The notes beneath the pieces were generated by a model that was not told the DNA's origin, did no database searches, and worked only from the letters and a program-made list of their open reading frames with translations. This document shows, piece after piece, positions 54,426-64,000 of a DNA stretch of 64,000 bases (positions are counted from its first letter, which is position 1; each line of letters starts with the position of its first letter). A program made the position numbers and the translations under genes. Location: contig JASBNA010000027.1 in NCBI GenBank assembly GCA_038087015.1, positions 489,097-553,096 of the forward strand, in the 5' to 3' direction. The DNA comes from Cerrena zonata. Lineage: Eukaryota; Basidiomycota; Agaricomycetes; Polyporales; Cerrenaceae.

Positions 54426-54750
54426 TTGGGGGGAAAATTTGAAAAATGAGGGTTGGTATATACAATCTATATGGGTGTCTGGTGGTGGTATAGGAGGGTA
54501 GTTTGGAGGGTGAAATATATTTTTTCATAACATACCTTCTAAATGCAGAATCTATTGATTCTGAGTCAGAAATAGCTAGTTTACAATGAGGGGTGAGGAG
54601 GAGAAGGTTGGCTACCTTGTGCTGGAGCATGAAAATCAATATGTTTGATGCTTATATGATCTGTACTAGTATATTAGAGACCAGGGACAGGTGTTAAACA
54701 GAGCACCAAGCTGGATTTCAAAAGTCGTCGTGACTTTGCATCGCAACTTG
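54426..54750. other. No gene seen
   Basis: 325 bp between two minisatellites, with no coding or RNA signal that I can support. Confidence 0.4.
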
Positions 54751-54975
54751 ACACATTTTCGTGACTTGCTCATTTGCATATTTTCGTGAGTGTGCATATT
54801 TTCATGAGTGTGCATATTTTCGCAAGCATGCACATTTTCATGAGTGTGCATATTTTCGTGACTTGCACATTTGCATAATTTCGTCAGTGTGCATATTTTC
54901 GTCAGTATGCATATTTTCGTCAGTGTGCACATTTTCGTGAGTATACACATTTTCGTGAGTGTGCATATGTGCATA
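54751..54975. repeat. 18-bp minisatellite (GTGCATATTTTCGTGAGT)
   Basis: About eleven tandem copies of GTGCATATTTTCGTGAGT with point changes (CATGAGT, CGTCAGT, CACATTTTC). Because 18 is a multiple of three, a false ORF with CILTKM/CTLTKI repeats appears on the minus strand. Confidence 0.8.
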
Positions 54976-55070
54976 TGTGCATGACCTGCACATATTCTTG
55001 CCACACTTACATGCAATATATAAATCCACATTGCTATACCGATTGTGTCTAAAATAGAGGTATTTCCCTT

Positions 55071-55415
55071 GTTTTCGCGACATTTTCACTATAGTCAATG
55101 TCACGATCGCGAGTGTGCATGTGGGCGATGCTTCCTTCTCTACTGAGCAAGATGCAAGTTACCTCATCTTCATCGCTTGAGAACTGGTGAAGTTATCCTC
55201 ATTTCATTCAAGTTATCTTAAAACTTAGACAGACTGGGTAAGTATTGTCGTTTTCGCGACATTTTCACTATGATCAATGTCGCGATCGCGAGTGTGCATG
55301 TGGGCGATGCTGCCCTTGCCACTGATTGAGATGCAAGTTACCCTGTATTGATTGATTAAGAACTGACAAAGCTACACTTATATCTTTGTCTTATAATCCA
55401 GACAGACACCTCTCT
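55071..55415. repeat. 179-bp tandem duplication with CGCGATCGCG palindrome
   Basis: Two adjacent copies start at 55071 and 55250 (GTTTTCGCGACATTTTCACTA) and share AATGTC(A/G)CGATCGCGAGTG, GTGCATGTGGGCGATGCT, GATGCAAGTTACC and AGACAGAC. They have clearly diverged, mostly in the second half. Confidence 0.75.
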
Positions 55416-55845
55416 TCCGATTTATGATTTTGCAACTGTTAAGGTCTGTACAGTCACAAAACCGCCTGTGTCACATAGTGGAGACATACTAGAGCATCTT
55501 GTAGTGCTCCAATGTCATCCATGTACTAAACGGAAAGTGTAATATACCTTTCTGACTGGCATACCATAGCTTAACTCAGGTAAATACTATTGTTTTTATA
55601 TTGCTCTCATTGTAGGCATCGTTTCAATTGTAACTGTCCATGTAGCCAATGGTTAGGGATTGAGAAAACATAATGCAGGCTACATTACACAAATCGCCTT
55701 AGAATTGACAGAGATATGAACTATTCAATGTGATATCTCCTGGTTAGATCCTCTTTATTTCATTTTGTAACAAATTGTCTTACTAGGAGATCTGACTTCT
55801 AGTCAAATCCATATCTCATGACTCTGAGTACAGATCTACTATATC
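55416..55845. other. No gene seen
   Basis: 430 bp of mixed sequence without a supported feature. Confidence 0.4.
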
Positions 55846-56505
55846 ATGGCAACCCATCAGAACGATTCTCTCACATCTTTTGGTAGCTGGACTACCGATT
55901 CAGACCGAATCGTGCGATTCATATTAAAGCAACCAAGGGCACCTCACATCACGCCGTCCACACACACCAACCACGTCCGCGCCCTTCGTATCCTCGGCCC
56001 TGGTGGTCGAGACTCACGACTTACCTTGCTCGTCGTCCCGTACTCCCTATCCTTCTTCTATCATTGTGTCTCAACACCTTTTTCTTTTCATATAGGTTTT
56101 TCACCTCGCCGACTGCAGCCTCTCCCTTCATCAGCCCATCAACGTATCCATCCCTCGATTTCCCACACGCTACACCTTATCAACAAAGAAGCGATCCCAT
56201 CGTGTGTTCTTTCAACCTTACTTGCCGACTGGCTTCGGAGGATTCTAGTTGAAGAATTACGAACGTGCGGGGCCGATTTATGCACACTATTTCTGGTATT
56301 GTCCATTATTCTTCTCCGATATTTGTTATTGTTCTATTCCACTCATCTTTTGATCCAACGGCTCAATACTGAAATATCCGCACCAATCTTACCACTCCAC
56401 CCCACTCCACGATTTCATTATACCCAAGCCTATATCGCATTCTTATTGCATGCTCTACATCCAACCCCTTCAGTCACTACGGGACTGATATACAGTATGA
56501 GATAG
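55846..56505 (+). CDS. Doubtful ORF, 219 residues
   Basis: ATG at 55846 opens an uninterrupted frame (MATHQNDSLTSFGSWTTDSD) rich in Leu, Ser, Pro and His, with a hydrophobic stretch near 150-170 (LCTLFLVLSIILLRYLLLFY). It is one of the longest frames in the right-hand part, but nothing marks it as a known family, and it abuts minisatellite DNA. It may be a real small gene, an exon of a larger one, or chance. Confidence 0.25.
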   Translation: MATHQNDSLTSFGSWTTDSDRIVRFILKQPRAPHITPSTHTNHVRALRILGPGGRDSRLTLLVVPYSLSFFYHCVSTPFSFHIGFSPRRLQPLPSSAHQRIHPSISHTLHLINKEAIPSCVLSTLLADWLRRILVEELRTCGADLCTLFLVLSIILLRYLLLFYSTHLLIQRLNTEISAPILPLHPTPRFHYTQAYIAFLLHALHPTPSVTTGLIYSMR

Positions 56506-56579
56506 GGCGCCGACATTGCTGGTAGGTAGAGCCAGATTGTCGAGCTCGAAAATTCCGTAGATGCTGGGTAAGAGTGTGA

Positions 56580-56905
56580 GATGGGCAATCTGGAAAGTAG
56601 GATAGGTAGTGCTGTTTGTGCTATAGATTGGGCAATCTGGGGTGAGGGGGAGAGGGGTAGAGAGTGGGATAGGCTATCTGGAGTGAGGGGGGAGCTGGAG
56701 ATAGGCTATCTGCTACTGGGATGGTGGAGAGAGGGTGGGGGATGGAGATATAGTGTTGGATAGGCAATCTGAGGGTGGAGGGAAGTTGGGAGGCTAGTGG
56801 AAGATGGTCTATCTGGGTGGGAGGGATGATAGGATAGGGTGAGATGGGTCATCTGAAAATACAGGGGTGTGGTGAGCTAGTAAGGGATAGGCAATCTGGA
56901 GGGAG
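56580..56905. repeat. Second array of the GATAGGC(T/A)ATCTGG minisatellite
   Basis: About eight copies of GAT(A/G)GGC(A/T)ATCTGG, spaced 20-60 bp apart with G-rich filler, 2.1 kb from the related array at 54145-54425. GATAGGCTATC is nearly palindromic. Confidence 0.75.
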
Positions 56906-57224
56906 GGGGAGGAGAGGGGGGTACTTTTGGGGTAAAATACTGAATGTGTAGATCATTATTGGGGTAGTGCTGCATTGTATAGAGGGATGTTGGAGGGTCA
57001 AAAAATGTGTGAAAAGAGTGATTTGTAAAATATGTTCTAGAAAGCATACTGGAGTGATAATTGATGAAAAAAACATGATTTGAGCTTGGGGACCTTGAGG
57101 AGCAGATGTACTAGAATTAGACTGGGACCACTTTGAGACTTCATTTCAATTGCAATAGGTAGATATAACTTGGTATATGATGAGGATGGTCAAGTTTAGA
57201 GGTAGGTGCTGCATAGTGGATGGT
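56906..57224. other. No gene seen
   Basis: About 320 bp between the minisatellite and the 156-bp satellite, without a supported feature. Confidence 0.4.
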
Positions 57225-57925
57225 AAATCATGCCGCACACAGGCATGCTAGGTGCAGCAAAAATATACCATTGGATCCACTTCTGAAATATGAATCAAAT
57301 GGTATATAACACATGAGCAGTGGGTAGGAAATGAGCTCTCAATGTGGTGTTTGGGTCCCTGCTCAAGAAATTTGTTTTTATTGTTGCGCCGCGCGCAGAT
57401 AGGCTAGGCGCGCGCAAGAGGCATTGTTGGGTTCCCCTTGAGAAGACGAATCCAACGGTGTATAATACATGTCAGGCGATGGAAGAATACTCCTTTAATT
57501 GTGCATTTGATTTCCTGCGCAAGAAAATCATTTCTGTAATTGTGTCGCGCACAGAGATGCTATGCGCGAGAATGAGGTACCGTTGGATTCCTCTTAACAA
57601 GACGAATCCAACGGTGTATAGAACATGTCAAACTATGAGGAAATAGTACCTTAATTGTGCATTTTATTTCTTGCGCAGGAAAATCGTTTCTGTCATTGCG
57701 CTGCGCACAGATATGCTATGCGCGGGGGAAAGATATCGCTGGATTCCCCTTCTCAAGGCGAATCCAACGGTGTATAATATGTGTCAATCGCTAAAGAAAT
57801 AGTATTTCAATTGTGCATTTGATTTCCTGCGCAAGAAAATTGTTTCTGTAATTGCGATGTGCAGAGAGATGCTATGCGCGAGAACGAGGTACCGTTGGAT
57901 TCTATGGTGTACCATTTGTACATTT
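57225..57925. repeat. 156-bp satellite array, four units
   Basis: The anchor GAATC(C/A)AA(C/A/T)GGT starts at 57292, 57448, 57604 and 57760, exactly 156 bp apart each time. Each unit holds CTGCGCAAGAAAAT-like and (G/C)CGCACAGA(G/T)ATGCTATGCGCG-like blocks, and a short dyad (TTGGATTC ... GAATCCAA) near the anchor. The first unit is the most diverged. The arms of the inverted repeat at 60851-61794 carry related sequence. Confidence 0.85.
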
Positions 57926-58266
57926 AATATTCCGCATATATTGTTGTAAGATAGTAAAGATGAATGAGACGATGGGGGATTCCCTCCTCGCTCCCTCGTA
58001 TATATACCGGTACCGTGTGGCTATACAGACAATGGGTACTTCTACTGGTAACTACGTACGATGGTGAATGGTAACAAATGAAGACAATCGGGAGGGTGTC
58101 AAAGTGTGAGGGAAATGGTAAGGTAATGAGATCGGTTTATGAGATTAGTGGGCAATGGCTGCGGTGGCGTAGAAAGGCAATAGGTGGGGTGAAAATGTAA
58201 AAGACGTAATCTAATCTAGATAAAGAGAAAGGCCGCCAATGATGGCGGTGTTGACAATCGTCAAAC
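57926..58266. other. No gene seen
   Basis: About 340 bp; nothing supported. Confidence 0.4.
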
Positions 58267-58325
58267 TACAACATATATTTCGGGTGTCTGCGCATATATT
58301 TCTGATGTTTGCGCATATGTTTCTG
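58255..58325 (+). repeat. Short 21-bp tandem repeat with GCGCATAT core
   Basis: Three imperfect copies of (G/A)CATAT(A/G)TTTCTGATGTTTGC. GCGCATATT motifs recur nearby (58375) and TATGCGC motifs at about 59210 and 59320. Confidence 0.55.
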
Positions 58326-60822
58326 ATCCCAAAGTACACACATATTTGCGAATATATATACAGTCTGAATATGCGCATATTCAACTTTTGCATAGTTACT
58401 TACTGTGCACATATTTGGATGTTGACACATGTATATTTGGAAAGACACACTGGGCTTCTTATTCAGTGCAGGTTCTTAACCCAATTTATATTGAATTTGA
58501 GATTTGTATCTTCACAGAAAAGCAATGTAAGATGAAACTAGACTACCACCAATTTTCAATGAGACCTCCAAGACCTGATTCCATTCTTCATACCCCACGT
58601 CAGCTTCTTGTCTGTCGTCCGCATGTCTTGACACCGCCATATCCAGGAAACTAGTGACATGAAAGTCAAAGCAAATGAAAATCAGCGATCAAAACTAAGA
58701 ACATACCCCCATACATACCGTTGCAATATCCTACACCTGGTGGCCCGCTGGTGGCCACGCCCAGTTGTAACGGGGCTCAAACGACACAGAAGTATTCAAC
58801 AGGTGCTACCAGAGCTGATACAGGTGCTTATCTTGTGGCAAGAGTGGTAAATAGAAGAATGACGGCGGAGACGGGAGCCACCACAAGAACGATGAGGGCA
58901 GTGAGGATGGGTGATGACGATAGGGAACAAGCAAGGTTTCGACTTGGCCGAGATGACAGTGGGATTGATCGCGGAATGTCACAGCGCACGTGGATCGTCA
59001 CGTCATGTCATAGAGGACTTAGACAGAAAATTGAAACGGTCAGGCCGCTGTAAGTAGGACAGAATAACAACTTCATTACTATTAATAGTGCCTACCATGC
59101 TGGATGGCTTCGTCGGAGCCCTACTACGGCCAGTTAAACCTCTTAGCCTACTTAGGAGTTAGTCCCTATAATACAAGGGCTACTGAAACCAAAGGAATGA
59201 GATTTGAATATGCGCGAGTCGCTATTCAGATAATGAAACACTGCATGTACCATGTTACATAGGTACGCAATTCGCAAGTTCCTAGAAACTGTGCACATGT
59301 TGAGCGCTTCCGGGAAATATATGCGCAACTCGCAGAAATTCACCATATATGTGCGGGAAAATAATTGTCCGATTGGTACACCATAAAAAATATGAACATG
59401 AATATAAGCTGATCAAGCTGAGAGTGGACTGAAGTGAGAAACAGGTAGAGGAGTGTCTTCGAGACAGGGTGCAGAGGATATGGAGGCATCCACATGGAAG
59501 ACATGAGCCAACCCCAAGTAACAGACAGGTAAAAGAGAAGCAGTTATATTACCTCACCTCCAAGTTTTCTCATAGATGTTTGTTGCGGGCTAGTAGCTCA
59601 GAGTCCATTCTAGGCTGTTGTCTCAAGCATCAATCAAGCATCAATAGCAAATATTGTAGAAGGCTTTGAAATTGGCAGAGGGACTGTTTGAGTAATAGGT
59701 CATTGACCCCCATATTTGTACCCTTTTGCATGAGGAAAGCTAAGTGTTGGATCCAGAGATACAGCATTAACTCTTACATTCTGCCTTGGGCGACCACAGG
59801 TGAGAGGTATCCAAGAGGTATTCAGAACTACATTCGGTGTATGTATATGCAGTATACCACTGCCATGCTTCTTCGCTCTTGGAGGGGCCAGGCATATTCA
59901 CACCAGATTGGTTCCCATCAAGCTTAAGGTGACACGAAGCTCAAGGCAACATGGAGCACAGTTGCTAAATCATGAGAAGATCAAGTGTAAGCAAGTTCAG
60001 AGTCATAAATGAGAGGGGAAAGATGGAGGGGGATACGGGTGCTCAACCTTGTGAAGTCAAGAGGAGTGAAATGAGCTTGCGCTGAATTTTTGGTGATAGG
60101 GAGTACCAATGCAGATGCATCATACTGGTGGTTTCCAAGTCAAGACCTAATATGACTTATGGCTCATGAGCTAGTGTGGACAGCAGGACAGTTGTAACAA
60201 TGCTTACCTTCATGATTAGTGAGGGCAGCTGAGTGTGGCAGAGAAAGCTTCTCCGAGGAGTTCAACCGTCTTTCATCAATATCAGCTTCAGACAGAACAC
60301 ATCAATCATCAATGTCTGCCTCAAACATGACTCCCGGGGTACAATTCCTCTTCTCAGCGAGATGGAGCATTGGCAGCAGCTTCAGTGAGGAGGTATTGGT
60401 GATATCTAAAGACAAATATGACCCTTATTGGAACTTGGGATGCCATAGGGAGAATAGTATATTCTTGCCTCTTGTAGGGATACACTGTACTGCACCCTTC
60501 GATGGTCAACCATGAAAAGCCCAATTAGGCAGGCAGTTAATGGCGCCGTGGGTTACAACAATATCACCACTGTAAAAGAGTCAAGATCCCAGAGAGTTGG
60601 ATTGATTGGTCCAAGTTCATGTTCAGGATTCAAGAGATATATAAAGAACATCGTTGAGTCAAGAAAGCAAAGGACGATGTGGTAGTAAGCAGGCTCGGAA
60701 CATACGGAACGTACGTACATAGGGTTAGGTCGAGCGTGGGAGAGGTAATAAGTATCAGCCAATCAGAGGGCCTCTTTGTCTCGGGGATCTCGGAGACCAC
60801 TCTCTTTTGTATAATAGATATA
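58326..60822. other. 2.5 kb without a supported gene
   Basis: Several ORFs of 60-110 codons exist, none with recognisable protein features. Possible GTGAG/GTAAG donors occur, so spliced exons cannot be excluded, but I could not build a model. No RNA gene was recognised. Confidence 0.4.

Positions 60823-60850
<28 letters not shown>
60823..60850 (+). repeat. (ATAG)7 microsatellite
   Basis: Seven perfect ATAG units directly abut the left arm of the inverted repeat. Confidence 0.95.
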
Positions 60851-60853
<3 letters not shown>

Positions 60854-61794
60854 CAATCTGGTGGAGATATAGTATCTCAGACCTTCATCTGATTTTGCGC
60901 GCATAGAAATTGTTTGTGACACTGCACTGCACATAGGCATGCTAGGCTTTATGAAAGGGTAGATCTCAACTCTCATTCAGAATACAAACCCAACAATATA
61001 TCATACATGTCATATACAAGGGAAATGATGATAATGATATTTTGCCAAGCAACATGCTCCCTGAAGTAGAATATACTCTCCTCCAAACACACATTGATAT
61101 TGGTAAGGTAAAATCATCTTTATAGTAGGTTATGAGGTATCCCTCATAGCATAGTCTAGCTGTCCTAAGTATTGGACAAACTTTTTCTTAGCCCTAGGGT
61201 TAGTATATCCTGTTGCAAGTTTCACTTCTAATACTGTTCTTCATAGTACTCTGTCTTATATATTTGTGGTTATGCTCCAAGTTCTGTCATGGTAGCTGGG
61301 GTCCCATATATTGCTTCATTCAACAAATCTAGGCTACCTTCCTTTGTATTATTTGGCTACATGATAAGCCTTGTATGCTCAGAAAGGGGTGTAATTTGGG
61401 ATGTTTCTTTGTCAGGGGAGTGGAGAAGTAGAGCATACTTTGGAAGTCTGTTTTTGACCTTATAGCTAAAGGGAGAGATGAAATTGGAGTACTTCAGTTG
61501 GGTAATAATTATGAGAGGACCATCTGTTAAACAGTGAAGTCTGAGCCCAGCAATTGTAACCACAAAGAGGGCTTCTTGCTGAGCTGATGAGAGTAATTGT
61601 AGACACAACCACAACACTATTTCCCTTGTATATGACATGTATGATATATTGTTGGGTTTGTATTCTGAATGAGAGTTGAGATCTACCCTTTCATAAAGCC
61701 TAGCATGCCTATGTGCAGTGCAGTGTCACAAACAATTTCTATGCGCGCAAAATCAGATGAAGGTCTGAGATACTATATCTCCACCAGATTGTAT
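60851..61794. mobile_element. Perfect 176-bp inverted repeat around a 592-bp spacer
   Basis: The left arm 60851-61026 and right arm 61619-61794 are exact reverse complements over their full 176 bp by eye. They start ATACAATCTGGTGGAGATAT and end CATATACAAGGGAAAT. The spacer 61027-61618 has no convincing ORF (one 93-codon minus frame). Weaker similarity continues outside the arms (TATAATA-like). The arms resemble the 156-bp satellite at 57.2-57.9 kb. It could be a fold-back or MITE-like element, or a recent inverted duplication; no target-site duplication was found. Confidence 0.7.
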
Positions 61795-62054
61795 TTATAA
61801 TATACCATTGGATTTGTATTTCAAAGGAGCATCCAAATATCCCCTTGTACTCTTGCGAATGAAGGTTGTCTTGGCGTATCCTAAGGCACATCCATCGTTA
61901 GAACATCAGCATACAATAAACCTATCGTTCGGAGGCCTCTGTTAACAAAGGCGACTCCAAACGAAGGGAGATATGTTGTCAGGCACCACTCACCTCACGT
62001 TGCTGCCCAGGGTTACACGGGCCGGTGTAGAGTCAAGCTGAAGAGTTTGCCGTC

Positions 62055-62845
62055 GGGCGCACTCCGAAATCCAGAACGTCGGATCGGTGGGGAGATCGGG
62101 CTAATAGCCCGGGCTATTGGCCTTGGCCCTCTTTGCCCCCGACCCCCCCGTTAATGGGGATGGTCAATGGGGTTTATTCCATGTGGAGTTGCCCGTTATG
62201 GTCCACCCTATCATGCTGGGGCTCACGACCGTACTCAACTTGTTTGCAATATTAAGACTGGTGATTGTTTTCTAAGACATGATAATGATAGCTTGTGTCT
62301 ACTCGGTGTATAGAATCTAGGATGTCCTACTAGTGTAACACCAGTTTTTGGGTAATCAGTTGAATAAACATGTATGACTATAGCGGGGTTATTGTCAGGA
62401 CCTACCATATATTGGTACTTATTTCGGACGTTTTATTGTTCTAAGTACTTATGGAATACAGTTGTCTTAATTTTTTTTACTCTAGAGTATTTTATTGCTG
62501 AGCTTAGTACTGACTCTTGATGCACACACGATGATCAGTTGTGAGACTCGGGTCACGCAGGGGGGGATTTTTTGTTAGTCTCAACACATTAACCTTGGTA
62601 TCATTTAGTCTATAGAATCCTGCTACCTTTCAAAAACTCATTATATCGTTGACACTGATTACTAGCTACTACTAGCGCCAACATATCGTGAGTATCCCAC
62701 GGTGTAGATGACCGTAATGGCCCTGGCATAAATGCATTGACCACCCCTGACTCGGGGGCACAGAGGGCCAATGGGCCAATTGGCCCGGGCTAATTAGCCC
62801 TCTCTCCCCGTCGATCAGACGTTCTCCCGAAATCAGCTATATAGC
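62055..62845. mobile_element. Diverged fold-back element with GGGCTAATAGCCCGGGC arms
   Basis: Left arm about 62055-62185 (GAACGTCGGATCGGTGGGGA ... GGGCTAATAGCCCGGGCTAT ... TTGGCCCTCTTTGCCCCCGA ... GGTCAATG) pairs with the reverse complement of about 62715-62845 (GAACGTCTGATCGACGGGGA ... GGGCTAATTAGCCCGGGC ... TTGGCCCTCTGTGCCCCCGA ... GGTCAATG). Arms are similar but not identical, and each contains its own small palindromes. The spacer is about 530 bp and has no ORF of note. Confidence 0.65.
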
Positions 62846-62965
62846 TCCGGCGCCTCTTCCCGCTTCCGAATCACGATCGGAGATCGGGAGATCTCAGATC
62901 TCCCAAATCTACCCTGGTTTCTTTGTGCGTCCATCCCGGTCACTATACTATTACTATTTACCTTG

Positions 62966-63828
62966 ATGGTTCTACAGAACCATCAAAGTGACATTGCATC
63001 TCAAGACTCAAGCCGTTCGTCCCTCGTTTGCAACATCCCTCCTCTTTTCGACCCTTTCATGCACTCCTCTGACTATCCTGCTGTCGAACCGTAAGTACTT
63101 GACCCTTCATGCCTTTCAAATATTTACATACTTTATTGCTTGCCACATTCGCGAATGTTACGATCTTTTTCCAAGCATCGACTCGCTCAATGAGCACCCT
63201 ATCCGGCACCATGGAAGCCTTCCCCTTGCCTATTCCCCTAGTAAGCAGCTGTCTTCCCTTATGTTTCAGACTCAACAACTTGAACATTAACCATTTCATC
63301 GTAGCCCCCATTGCCTCCCATCTCCCCCTTAGCCCTAATCCACCTAATAAACCCTTCCATTCGCCCACCTTTACTATGGTGTGCTCTACTAATAATGACA
63401 CTCTTCCATCTTCCCCTGTCTCCGCTCCCCATGTTGCGAGATCCTTGAATCCATTTGGTAAGTTTTGACACATCTCTCCCCTTCATTGCTTTGCATCCTC
63501 AGCAGTGTTCTATCCCCTCTACCCATTGCACCTTTGTTATCTTCTAGCTGCCTGTCCGACTCTCATCAGATCCCCGGCCTCGGATCACGCCACTGGTCAA
63601 CTCGACGTTGCCTTCCCCCACATTCACCCCTTTACGCAATCTCCTGATTCAACTCTTTTCATCGTATGCTATCATTATTTCCCTACTTTGCCTGGACCTC
63701 ATCCTAACCTGGCATTTATTTTATTAGAGAACATCATTGGGTCTCTTACCACCCTTCTACCAAGCTCACCACCCCTGCTCCTCCTTCCCTTGACCCTAAC
63801 TTCCTCCATCGCTGGCAGTCTTCTTTGA
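62966..63828 (+). CDS. Possible four-exon gene, unknown product
   Basis: A model that keeps the frame throughout: exon 1 62966-63090 (MVLQNHQSDIASQDSSRSSL), intron 63091-63175 (GTAAGT, AAG), exon 2 63176-63240 (IDSLNEHPIRHHGSLPLAYS), intron 63241-63304 (GTAAGC, TAG), exon 3 63305-63457 (PIASHLPLSPNPPNKPFHSP), intron 63458-63502 (GTAAGT, CAG, with a second acceptor 3 nt later), exon 4 63503-63828. The product of about 220 residues is rich in Pro, Ser and Leu; no domain recognised. The AAG acceptor of intron 1 is unusual. Three donors in a row with correct phases argue for a gene, but composition and novelty keep this uncertain. Confidence 0.35.
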
Positions 63829-64000
63829 TCATAGTTTCTGACTCATGCAATGACGGTGCTATATGTGCGAGGACTCTGACACTATGCAATTGTAGCTTTT
63901 AATTTATATTGTTCTATTGGTTTAATTTGGCGGTCCTTAGTGCCCTCCAACCCTCCAACACCTCGTGTATCTACCCTTCTATGCAGAATTTGTTTGAGAT

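Noticed and set aside
53974..54639. 221-codon Pro/His/Leu-rich minus-strand ORF
   Set aside because: It follows the GATGGG-TCTGG minisatellite, so its open frame and repeated PHL/TPIS patterns come from the repeat.
54666..55104. Minus-strand ORFs with CILTKM and NMHTHE repeats
   Set aside because: They are translations of the 18-bp minisatellite, which stays open in more than one frame.
61357..61638. 93-codon minus-strand ORF in the inverted-repeat spacer, considered as a retrotransposon RNase H fragment
   Set aside because: No catalytic motif is present and the resemblance to copia sequences was too loose.

Overview
The window joins two kinds of fungal DNA. Positions 1 to about 52,400 read as the nuclear genome of a budding yeast (Saccharomycotina). 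Genes are packed on both strands, the DNA is AT-rich, most genes lack introns, and the two introns I could model (eS10 and a DUF4112 gene) have yeast-type GTATGT donors; eS10 has a TACTAAC branch point and the other a TAACTAAC variant. Both ribosomal-protein promoters (RPS10 and the ubiquitin-eS31 fusion) pair an AGCCCTA box with CACGTG. This is the Tbf1/Cbf1 arrangement known from Candida albicans and its relatives, so a CUG-clade yeast is my best guess; the genetic code itself was not settled.

Layout of the yeast part. 0.4-10.4 kb: a septin and two very large Ser/Asn-rich proteins of unknown function. 11-12.9 kb: a siderophore/H+ antiporter gene broken by about six frameshifts. 13.4-24.6 kb: RPS10, CNL1 (BLOC-1), a DUF4112 protein, COQ4, an FHA tail-anchored VPS64/FAR10-like protein, SPC19 (DASH), LIP2, a PXA-domain NVJ3-like protein and SDH4. 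24.9-41 kb: MGR3, ERF2, SCC2, SAS4, CDC1, SEC10 and an orphan-family membrane protein. 41.5-47.2 kb: the ubiquitin-eS31 fusion, PLP1, a small coiled-coil protein, a Ser/Asn-rich protein behind a 1.3-kb promoter, and UPS2. 47.6-52.4 kb: a highly repetitive acidic AT-hook protein and a PDC2/CENP-B-like domesticated DDE protein. Several genes serve mitochondria (COQ4, LIP2, SDH4, MGR3, UPS2), and three serve chromosome segregation or silencing (SPC19, SCC2, SAS4). They look like ordinary housekeeping neighbours, not a pathway cluster.

From about 52,400 to 64,000 the sequence changes. GC rises and gene density collapses. One well-supported gene has three 54-56-nt introns with GTAAG-type donors, as in filamentous ascomycetes or basidiomycetes. 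Most of the rest is repeats: GATAGGC-ATCTGG and 18-bp minisatellites, a 179-bp tandem duplication, a 156-bp satellite with four in-register units, a perfect 176-bp inverted repeat around a 592-bp spacer, a second diverged fold-back element and a retroelement-like primer-binding-site motif. Either the contig is chimeric (yeast joined to another fungus) or this is a foreign or subtelomeric block; I favour a chimera or contamination.

Single-base frameshifts interrupt at least nine otherwise well-preserved genes, including the normally essential SCC2, and recur in the right-hand gene. Uncorrected sequencing indels are the likeliest cause, so broken genes here should not be read as real pseudogenes without checking the reads.
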